Below are positions 22,976-34,100 of a stretch of 64,000 nucleotides of DNA, in pieces. Source of the DNA: Dryomyza anilis. Taxonomy: Eukaryota; Arthropoda; Insecta; Diptera; Dryomyzidae. The DNA is taken from positions 37,349,963 to 37,413,962 of the forward strand of contig OX638133.1 of assembly GCA_951804985.1 (NCBI GenBank). Direction: 5' to 3'. The position numbers were made by a program, and so were the translations under genes. A model generated the notes under the pieces. It was not told where the DNA came from, did no database searches, and saw only the letters and a list, made by a program, of their open reading frames with translations. Each line of letters starts with the position of its first letter. Position 1 is the first letter of the stretch.

Positions 22976-23599
22976 AATAATTTTCAATATAATACGAGAA
23001 TTGTTGATAAATAAGAACACACGTTTAATAACACTCAATTGATAAATTGAAATGCATTTTCTTACGTTATCCACGAAAATTTTGAAGTTTGTCGTTATAA
23101 TTGTAAATATTCGTTGTGTAGTTGTGTAGATACTCCACCCTGTAAAAACGAGTGCTTTACTTTTTTTAATAATTTTTAAGAAATTAGGAGGCTTTGGATG
23201 AAAATTTATACAAATCTTCTGTATCGTTATTCTTGAAAACGACTCAATGGTATTATGCGGTTAATAAATTCTCAGGTGTTTTTATATTATATTGATTTTA
23301 CGATATTGAAACCATTTTATGCATTTGCGTTTATATGGACTAAAGATTGTCGAAGTAATTTTGGTAAATCCTAAACATACAATAGACTTGCCCCACCCCG
23401 TATAAAGCATTCGCTCCATGTTTTAATTTTTCAAGGTATTGTAACGGTTGCCGTTACCTTTACTGTTATTCATTCCATACTGTTTTATATGAAATATCGC
23501 AACTGTTACCGAAATGATGGCATTGAACGATTACCGATTAACCGGTTAAATACCAGTATGAAATGTTTTCAATACTATAGATCAAGGATTGAAACATAA

Positions 23600-23730
23600 A
23601 CGAATAACGGTTTCGGTTTTTTCCGCGTTTCGGTTTTTGTTACGGTTTCGGTTTTAGGTTTTTATTACGAAACGGTTTCGGTATACCGGTTCCAAGTTAC
23701 GGTTTCGGTTTTGATTTCGGTTTTTGTATA
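23600..23730 (+). repeat. CGGTTTCGGTTTT-rich repeat
   Basis: A degenerate run of TTTCGGTTTTG/ACGGTTTCGG words. It resembles the GGTTCCG family but is more decayed. Confidence 0.45.
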
Positions 23731-24234
23731 AAATTTCTTTTTTTTCCATAACATTCAAATAATTTAACATTGTTTATATTGTGCTAAGTTATGTTCAAAT
23801 TGTTATACTGGGGTTAAGTGGGTCGTTTTTGGCCGCTGAGATCAAAGACTTTATATATTGAGTTTAAAAAATATATATATTTACAATTTACTATTTTTAT
23901 ATCATATGGAGCAAACGAATAATGAGGTAACGCTATTATTTTATTTTTTAATATTTAGTTTTTTTAATATTTTTATTGTTTATAAATTTTTTTTATATAA
24001 ATGTGTGGAATTTTTATTTATAGTTTTATTTTTAGGTAAATTTTAAAATAATTTTATTTTTGGGAAGATTGAATTTTATGTAATTTTATTTCAATTATTT
24101 TTTTTGTATTCTTCTTTATTTGTTTAAAAATCATATATTTTAATTACAAATAAATGTATTAAAAATTAAAACTTATGGTACTGACTACGTCAATTAGAAT
24201 TAGCAGTAAATCGTAAAATATGACAATCCGTATT

Positions 24235-24555
24235 TTAAATAATTACGACATAGAAACGTACCGTATACGTTTTTCAATGCATCAACGGAGTCCACTCCGT
24301 TTTAAAACAAAAATACGGACCGTAAACGACACTGAAACGTTACGTAGACTACGGAGGTCACTCCGTTTTATTTTAAAAATACGGTCAGTTAACGGTCCGT
24401 ATTTACTGTATGAAAAACGGTTTCGAACACCGTTTTCGATGTCACGTTTTATCCGTTCACTGCACGGCTCCGTAATACGGTACGTTTACGGAATCTGATT
24501 CCGTATATGCTGTACCGTTAACCGTACTTATACGGTACGTTTTCTTTCTTGGGTA
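24235..24555. repeat. ACGGTCCGT / CGGAG..CTCCGT palindromic repeat
   Basis: An unusually CpG-rich island in AT-rich DNA, with ACGGAGTCCACTCCGT, ACGGAGGTCACTCCGT and multiple GTACCGTATACG-like palindromes. Its right border is TTCTTGGGTATA. The 92-codon frame here is an effect of base composition. Confidence 0.55.
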
Positions 24556-26179
24556 TAATAATCTAATCAATACAATGTGTATATATTAAATTTTTGTAAC
24601 TTTTGTATTATGAAATAAAATTAAAACATATTTTCAACAATATTTTTTTTATTTTTAATGGACGATATTTTTTTAGTTTTTTAATATTTAAATTATTTTA
24701 ATACTTTGTAATAGTTCAAAAGTAACCAAATATAAAAAATACAATTTAAAGAAATATTAAAAGCAAAAAATGCATAGATGTCTGTCTGTGGAAAACACAA
24801 ACAAAATTATGATGTAAAAATGATTATTGGAATATATTTTCAGATAATATCAAAATTTCAAGACACAAAATCTACAACTTTTGATATTTTCATAAAAAAT
24901 AAAGCATGTTTAAATGCTGAAGGAAAAATCGTCGAAATTTAATTATTTCACACCTATAGTTGTTGCTGTGTTTTTTTGCGCAACTGTCAGTTGCCGTTGT
25001 TGCTGCTTTTTGTGCAGTCGTAACAATAGAAATTGAAGGGGTACAGCAAGTGTTTCTAAACAAGTTTATTGTTGGTCTCGTTTTAGTACTATAAAATTAT
25101 GGTATGTTGAAACGACAACCGCATCTTTTTAGTACAAATTTCACATGCCACAAACTTAACAATCTTATATATAAAGTCTTTGATATATATAAAGTCTTTG
25201 CTTCAAACACACCAAACACTTAACATATCACTTATATTGAACTTTTAAAAACTTGGACCATATATTGGCACCATTTAAGTTATTAAAATGCAATTTTTAA
25301 TGATTATTTGTTTTAAAAACGGAATACAAACAGAAATACTAATGTTTTTATGTTGTTTATTTACATTTATTTTCAATTAATTAAAAATAAACATCAAATA
25401 TGACGTGAAACTCTCTTTGCCACAGTGGGGGTATTTGCTGAGAGTTTTTTTGTTAGATTTTTGCCAGAATACAAATTTGAGACTTTGATCAAAATTATTC
25501 TAACAAGAAAAACGGCTCTCATTGAGATGTAACTTGTGAGCCCAGTGATGCCAGAATAGGGCTATAAATTGACACTGCTGTGTTTAAGATCATGAATATC
25601 GCACAATTAGATAACCGATTTAAAATACTCCAAAATAATTCATTTCACTACAAAAATAATTTACAATATTTAGTATTATCAAACACCCTGTTGTGCACCA
25701 ATTGCACTTTTGTACAGTGTACAGCGGTTGAATTTGGTCATCAGCTGTTCACAACAAACGTCAACTGTTGCGCTTGGAAATCTTTTACCTTATCAGCAGT
25801 TCGAAAAGTGTGATGCTCGTGCGTACTTCAGAACAAAGTTTTTTATAAATAAAATACGCTTTTCAGCGAATTAAAATAACTATTACTATCGCAAATATCA
25901 GTAGTTAAAAAAAAACATAGCTCTGTAATTTGCAGTAAATATAAAAAAAGGTAAGTAGTTAATTGCATCTGTGACATTACGTTGCATATAGTTTTTATTT
26001 TTGATTCTGTGCAAAATTTGATTAACCTAAATTCTAAGAAATTCGCAATGTATCCACACACATGGAGCTATCGGGGCTCTTTTCCGTGTGCGCTGCCATA
26101 AAATAAACTTAAAATTGCTGACTGTGCAGCAAAAATAGTAACTGGGGGAACTACCAGTTTAACAGCGCATTTAAACGCT
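24556..26179. other. Noncoding upstream flank of exu
   Basis: AT-rich, with no repeat family recognised. Any distal exu promoter elements would lie toward the right end. Confidence 0.4.
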
Positions 26180-27182
26180 GACGAAGTGACTTACATGACT
26201 AATGACTTGGTTGACAAACACAACTCCCCACCTATCACTCTCAACTTTATATCAAAACCACTTGCGACGCACTCGACTAACGTTAAACTTCCCAGAAAAA
26301 TTAAAGTTTTTCGCCAGAGAGCAGGCGACGTCGACCTCGCAAAGCCTGCCTCGATCGTTGCGACCGAAATTTGTCGAAAATTTCTTGAAAACGGTTTTTG
26401 TAAGAATCATTTTGTTTTTGTTTTTCATACGAATTGTTTCGTTTCTTGTTGCGCTCTCGTTACACAGCCGACAACGCCAGCCAAAGCAAACGCCCACACA
26501 ACGACGCCGCCGACGAAGACCACGTAGCAGACAACAACGACGACGAAGACGTAGTTTTGAGAATCCAAAATCTGAATCTGTTGAAAAAAAAGCCAAAGGA
26601 GCTGTGCTTTAATCTCTTGCGTTCAGATCTGAGCTGCGTCGAAGAAAAAAAAAACGTTATTTAATTTAACGTCGCATTGTCGCGCCCCCCTCATTCGCAC
26701 GCACACAAAGAGCTCTTCTTGCGCGCTGCAGGAAAAGTACCGTCGTTTGCCCGCGCTTCCAGTTGCTGCCGCTGCATCAACAACGTCTCATCCAGCACGT
26801 TACGCAAGTGAACTCCGTTTGTTCGTCCATTCGGAAGCTTGTATTCGAAACGCGCGGAACGTGAAGAAAAAAAAGAAATTTTTAAGAAAAATTGTTCGAA
26901 ATTTTTTTTATTGAAAAGAAGAAAAAATTGTCATTTCTGGGAGAGTTGCATACTGTGCAAATTAGTTAAACGCGTGAAATCTAGTAATTATTTATTTCAA
27001 ATTTATTTTGCATTAATGCACATTTATGAGTTTTAACATGTTTCCATTTTTATATTTCTAACCTCAAAATATTTTTTTTATATTTCAGAAAATTTTCGCT
27101 TTGATATTGCTGCTTTTTAATTGCGGCGGATATTCAAGAATAATTGCATATTAAGCAAAATCGTTTTAAGAGTTTAATTCAG
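26180..27182 (+). other. exu: Probable exu 5' leader region (noncoding exons)
   Basis: This GC-richer stretch precedes the exu start codon by 1-2 kb and looks like transcribed leader. Two intron-like signatures are visible. A donor GTAAGAAT at 26400 and a pyrimidine-rich acceptor ending ACACAG at 26467 would define a 68-nt intron, a typical fly size. A second acceptor, ATATTTCAG, ends at 27090, and a donor GTAATT starts at 27183, giving a 92-nt candidate noncoding exon 27091-27182. The coding exon's own acceptor is CGAAACAG ending at 28085. Arg/Thr-rich open frames at 26186-26664 have no recognisable domain and are probably incidental. The transcription start is not identifiable by eye. Confidence 0.45.
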
Positions 27183-28102
27183 GTAATTTTTATACATTTT
27201 CAAAAATGCTGTTAACATTTTAGGTTCAATATTTATTAATTTATCGCACATTTAAGCATGATAAGAGTGTATTTTTGTCGTTTACCTCGTCATATGTGGT
27301 GGGGGCACCATAAAGAAAAGATTATCAACGCTATAATGGCGCATTTGAAATGCATAGTAATAGTTGGGAATGCATTTAGAAATGCTTTTATTTTTTATTT
27401 CTTCGATTTATGTGTTAAGTTTCGGCGTTTCGTTCGATATTTTCCAATAACTAAATTGTTTTTAAATTCAGATTTGTTGTTGTTAGAGCACGGTTAATGT
27501 TTGATGATTTGGAGGAGCCTGGACCAAATCAAAGTTCGCTCTTTATAAGTCAACCAACTCTCGCAGAGGAATAATGCGCTTTTTTTATTTTATAAGAATT
27601 CGTTTAATTACAAATATTGCATTTTTCAATACTGGTATTTACCAGTTTCTATCGAAATCAATTCTATCGAATTTGTTTTTTTTTTGTCAAATTTTATGTA
27701 CCAATTTTCTTTCTAAATCGTATTAAATTTTCGATACAAATCGTATTCAAATTTCAATCGAATAAATGCATTCCAAACAAATTCAAACGGTTCAAGTTTT
27801 TTGTTACGAATTCGCATTGATTTGTTTGTCTAATCTTTGAACTACTATCGAATGGGAAATATAGAATATTTTGAAATTAATGCATTTTTTTTTTGTTTTT
27901 ATTTAATATTTTGAAAATAAGAAATAAAGGAAATAAAACGTCAATTTATTTATTTCCATTTTATTTAAAAAATTTTATTTTAATCATCTGTTCTTTTCAA
28001 TTATTTATCGTATATTTTAATTGATATATTATTTTATAATTTTTATTATTTTAAAGAATTTCTCATTTTTTTTTTCTCGAAACAGCTCTCATCGCATTTA
28101 AA

Positions 28103-31100
28103 ATGGTCGCTTCCACCGCAACAGCTCCAACTCAAATTGGCACCGTGGACACAACAACGCCCACCAACAGCAACACAGCAACAACCAATGGCGCAATGCC
28201 GCCGTTGAAGACTTTGCCCAAAGGCAAATATACGTTGGTGGGCATCGACATTGACACAACTGGACGGCGTTTAATTGATGAGGTGAGTTTTAGAATTTGT
28301 TATTTCAAGTGTTCCTCAGACTATCAAATTTCTTTTGAGGTCCCTCTTTTTATTTGGTACATTATTCTCTCTGTCTCAATGTGTTTCTCAGTCTTTACTC
28401 ATTTAAATAATCTCACAGACCGTTAGACGCGTCACGTACACGCATGCATTGCACATCATACAAAGTAATCGTTCAATGCGAATGGAACACAGAGAATTCA
28501 TTCCAATCGAAAGATTATTTTTATTCCACAAATTAGTGCATGTATTATTGTTTTTTTGTTTAATTTTTTTTTGGTTGTTCTTTAACGCATTTTCACCCAT
28601 CTCCAAATTGGGCATACAAACTCGATCGAATTGAGACATTGTTGAATATGTTTTCACTATGCAAACAATTATTTTTCTAACTTAATTCTAAAGCTGGAAT
28701 CACACGATTGAATAAACAGTGAACTTTTGAATCAATTTTCAAATAAAGTGTTTTTCAACAGGGACGCTACAAAAGTAGAGCAACAGGGACGCTACAAAAG
28801 TAGAGCAACAGGGACAGCAAACGACGCCATATTTCTTACCGCTCTTTTGACTTTTCTCTTCAGTAAGGTTTGCCATTTCATGATGGAAAGATATACGAAT
28901 TCGAATTTCGGTAGTAAATTTTAATAATTTCGACTCGTCGTTGGCTCGTATATCCTTCCATCATGAAATGGTAAACCTTACTGAAAAGAAATGTCAAAAG
29001 AGCGGCAAGAAATATGGCGTCGTTTGCTGCTGTCCCTTTCGCTCTACTTTTGTAGCGTCCCTGTTTATTTATTTTTATTTTTCCAGTTCAAAATAAAATC
29101 GTCGACGATAGTCGAAAACGATAATAATGTTTGTTAAAACGATATCGTTTTGAATTGGTTTATTAAAAAAAAAAAATCATAATAACTTATGCTTGGTTTT
29201 CACCATATCATTTTGTGTCAGTTTCTTCAAAATTTCTATATTTTGTTGTTTTTCGATATGGATATCGACCGACATGGTAATTGAACATTTAAATTTTGAA
29301 CAGTTTCTGCGTCGCAATCATAATATAAAGAAAAGAAATATGACACAAAATAACATAGTGAAAACCAGACATAACGTACTTTCGGAAATATGTCATATCT
29401 GAGGTTCAAATGGTATGGAAGGTAGGTGTGACTGATCGATCAATTTTTCTTTTGATCATAACCTGCCAATATAAATATTCAAAAAGTCTTAAGTCTAGCT
29501 CAATTCGTTCTATTGTTTTAGTTATTTCCACGAATTTACTTCACGTGTTAGAAAAAGTAAAAGTTTTAGGAAAAACTGGATATGGAGCACAAAACAAAAT
29601 ACACAATTTTTGTACAAGCTTAATGACTTTTGATTTTCGAAAAGATATAAATATCTATGTTTGTGTATATTATAAAAATATCGTGAACCCAGCATACCAA
29701 ACAATATCGAAACAAATTCGATGCGATATCGTTTAAACGAACATAATTATCGTTTTCGGCTATCGTTAACCATTCGAAAATCATAGCGTTCTCGAATGAA
29801 GGGGTTCCATTGTTAACGATATCGTTATTGTATGAATTCTCGGTATCGTTATTGTACAATTTCGAGCTTCGCATTTTGTACAGCGTTTTAGACATCCCAT
29901 ATATTAGGGATGCCCAACTCAGCCCGTACGGGCTGCAACAAATCGTATAAAAATAATCTAGTACTCTTAAAAAAATAATGCTTGTTGTTTTTTTTTATTA
30001 GAAAGATTTAAAGAATTAGTATTTTAATTAAAAATAAGTAAATAAAGTAAATTTAAGAATTGGTCGACGATTTCTATTTTCTTTTGGGGGTTGAATGCGT
30101 AGAGTTGAAGTCGACTGCGCACAGTAGAACATAGCATTTTATAAATGATTTAAATATTTATATTTTCATTTATTATTGTATACTTTGAATGTAAACGATT
30201 AATGTACAGCTGAGTGAAAAATAATAGCAGCGCTCTCCCATAAATTATAAATTCCATTTTTTAGAAGTGTTGCGTAATAAGAACAATCAATTATTTTTAT
30301 AATTTACATTTATTGGAATTATGTCATTACAATGCCTTATTTTTCCATATTTTTCCATATTCTTAATAATAATAGTTTGGCACTACAGTCCTATAAGAAC
30401 TTAGGCCGAGCTCTCTCACCATTTTGAGCTGTGCGTGTTATATTTGTACTCAAAGTGGTGGGACCTACAGTTTATTGCCGAATCCGAACGGCGGGTGAGA
30501 GTTTTCATAGGCAATATTTTACTCTCGTAGGTTTGCCATTTACTGCCGAGAGGTAGCGCGGTATAGAAAAATGTTTATATGAAAAGATGTTGTTAGCCCC
30601 AGTCCAGGCTTGAACCGGGGGCCTTTCGGATCGCAGTCGAACGCACAAACCACTGAGCTACCGCGGCTACCTATTTCAAAAAATATGGTATCTTTTGTAA
30701 ATGAGTCTTGCATTTTGGTGTGAAAAATAATAGCAGCGATACCAAATTTGTTACAAAATCCATTATTTTCTTCAAAGTTTTTAAATTTAATACTTTTATT
30801 TATATTAGTTAGGCTAATTTGAAAAGTATTGTTGAATATTTGAAATATTTTATGTTGCTTTGATTAAATATAGAATATCCAAAACCTTGTTTTAGTAAAT
30901 CGCGAAAAATCCTTAAAAATCCTTAAATTTTTTTAATAGAGCTTTCAAAATTATGCAGGATATTGTTTATTCCATAGTTAAAATGCGCTTAATAATTCGC
31001 TTACATCTTTTGGAATAACATTTTTTGTTTACTTTTCCTGTTTTATAAACAGAATAAGAACATATAACATGTTTTTCACAAAATACAGCATTTCTTTACA

Positions 31101-34100
31101 AAACAACGAATTATATTTTTGTCAGGTTTTGTTTTACTTTGTTACACCGTACTCTCAACGCACTCTCTTTCCTTCAGTGTTGCATCATTTCTTAAGTAAA
31201 ATAGGGCAGAAATGTGAAATAAATAAATATTTTTGAATATAATTGGCTTTGAGATTTTAATCACTTTAGACACAAATTTTATATCCCAAAACTTTTTACA
31301 AAATAATAACAAATAATATATTTTTTTGCAAGTGAATATTATATAAATGTTATGAAAAAGAAATGAATATTTTTTTAAAATTAGTAATTTATTAAAAATA
31401 GTAATTTAAAAAAATAACCAACATAGAAAAAACTAAGTATGCAGTCAAAATCAGCAATTTGTTTAGTAGTGTAATTGGTTTTCTATTTGCTGCACAATTA
31501 TGTACTTATTTTCCATTTGCGTTTTATAAAATTTTTGAAAGTAGATATTTTTTTTGTCGAAATCGTATATGATTTCGGTAGATGTTTCTATCTACAAAAA
31601 TCAAAACCGAACGTCCATTGTACTTTAAAAACAAACATTTAATGCCTTTAAATCGCAATTAACGCGATTTGATCACGATGTTGACATTTTAGTGTATTGT
31701 AGCAATGCATAACATCGAGATCGACCTGCACTGCTTGAATGCTGCGAAATAATGGAGTCTGTCAAGCAGATTGTACCGTGTGGACGCAAAACCAAAAGGT
31801 GCCGTTATATTTCCATCCAACTTGGTTGTACGACATGTAGTACCGTCTGGATGCCGCTTTTGGCATAACAGTGACGATGTCATTCAACTGACAAAATCTA
31901 TTACAATTTGGATGTTAACCGTCCATTTTGTAAATTAGGTTTGTGACTATGATATTTAAAGGCCTTTTTAAGTTTAAATTCAGGTAACTTACAGTTAATA
32001 AATGAAGGTTAATTTTGTATACTGGATTTCGTATTTTGGATTTTATAGTTAGGTAGTTTTTGGTACCTAATACTCTATATTCGTAATACAAGTTTTATAT
32101 ATCAATATATGTCAAAAGTCCACTATGACAATTTTTTTGATGAGTAATGCTGTTAGTGTTAGGAAAGTAAAATTTCCTGTCTTCTTCGTATCATGATACG
32201 AAGAAGAGGGGAAATTTTACTTTTACTTGTACTCAAATTGGTGGGACCTACAGTTTATTGCCAAATCCGAACGGCTGGAGAGAGCATTTCATAGGCAATG
32301 TTTTACTCCCGTAGGTTTGCCATTTACTGCCGAGAGGTAGCGTCGCATAGAAAAATGATGTTGACAGTCACTGGTGATCGAACAGCGGACCTTTCGGCTC
32401 GTAGTCGAACACACCAACGACTTTTCGCTAGGCATGAAAAAGTATATATCTTCGTTGTAGAATTAAAAGTCACCAAATACATTTATATAAAAATCTTAAA
32501 TTTAAACTTTATTGGTAATTATTAAAAAAGTTGAAATACCAATTGATAGATTCACATTTTCTTATCATTTGGTACAAATATTGAGCTCATCGATCATAAA
32601 TTGAAAGATATATAAAGGTTTTTGTAAGGGAACAATTGGCATTTTGAAAATGTAGTTGGTGACTTTTAGTTCTACAACGACGATATATTCTTGATCAGCA
32701 TGACCTCCTGAGTCGATTTAGCTGTGTCCGTCTGTCTGTTGAAATCACGATTACAGAAAAATTAGAAGAGCTAGATCAATGAAGTTTCTAATTTAGATTA
32801 CCTATATATCTACGCTGTCTCAACAAGAAAATTAGCATGGTCGGTCAATTGTGACCCGCGAACCGACCACTTAGGTTCAAATACCTCATAAAATTTTTAT
32901 CTACAGATGCATTTTACTTTATATGAGCTTAAGTGAACTTTTTTGGTCAAATATATTGAGTTTATGCTCAATTATATGAAAATAATGTTTTCTCGGGAAC
33001 CGACTTGTGGTTCTCGAAAAAAAAAAATTGAAATTCGGTATACCTACCCATTTGTAAATATAGGTATCAAATAAAAAGTAATTTTTTAGCGATTTCAAGT
33101 TTGTAGTTATTTTCTGGATTTGTAAACCGTTTTGACCTATGCACCACTTCAAGTGGTCACCGCACAACATATCACATATATATAGTCTGCTTAGTCCGAC
33201 CATAAGTTTCATAATGCTTATTAACTTCATCACACAAACTATTGCAATATCTCTACTTCAAAATTTCCCATGTGATCTAACCCTCCCTACTGGTTTATTA
33301 TCGTACCGGCCAGGACTCCTCAGCACAAAATAGTATATCATGATGGGGTGGGTTGTTAGATATAAAAAGATTGATTCATAATTATGAAATTCGAATAAAT
33401 AGTATCAATCGAAGTTAGATGGTGTTTCTAATACAATGTGTTTGACTTATCTAATTGCAGATTGTTCAGTTGGCTGCCTACACGCCCAAGGATCATTTCG
33501 AACAGTACATCATGCCGTACATGAATTTAAATCCGGCTGCTCGTCAACGCCATCAGGTGCGTGTCATCTCGATTGGATTCTATCGCATGTTAAAGTCAAT
33601 GCAAACATATAAGGTAAGGCACTAACTAAAATTTATTAAATTTAGCTTTAAGATATAATTCGTCCTCCTCGAACCCCATGCAGATTATCAAATCCAAGTC
33701 AGAAATCGCTGCACTAAAAGATTTTCTCGATTGGTTGGAGGCGCTCAAAGCTAAAGATGCCAATTCACAGGGCATCATACTCGTCTACCACGAGGAGCGC
33801 AAATTTATTCCATACATGATCTTGGAATCGCTTAAAAAGTACAACCTGCTGGACAGGTTTCTACACACCGTCAAATCGTTTGCCAACGGTCTCAATCTGG
33901 CCAAGGCCAATGCCAACGAAGCCTTGCAACACTATTCGCTGCGCAAACTCTCCAAGGTCTTGAGCTCCAAGGCGGCCTACGAGAGCGTCGCCCAGCAGCA
34001 ATTAAATGGCAGCGCTTCTTCGGAACAGCAGCAGCAACAGGAGGTGCACTCGACTACCAGCAATGGCACCACCAACAATACAGATGCACAGTCGCAAACG

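Larger units (their letters stand above)
21607..23386. mobile_element. Inverted-repeat-bounded composite element
   Basis: Bases 21607-21818 and 23163-23386 are inverted copies; ATTGTATGTTTAG at the left matches CTAAACATACAATAG at the right, and CGTTTTCATGAAAACGATAC matches its inverse. The interval holds a large palindrome and direct repeats, with no ORF of note. It could be a foldback transposon or two opposed insertions. Confidence 0.6.

Noticed and set aside
26202..26612. An Arg-rich 136-codon protein
   Set aside because: The frame crosses a likely short intron and its Arg run comes from CGACGA-type DNA; no family resemblance. More likely exu leader.
30600..30672. A second tRNA gene on the minus strand
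   Set aside because: This is the head of the reverse SINE copy at 30363-30670.
31689..31883. A 64-codon minus-strand frame with better-than-average GC
   Set aside because: No domain, no splice partners and no start context; left as noncoding intron of exu.
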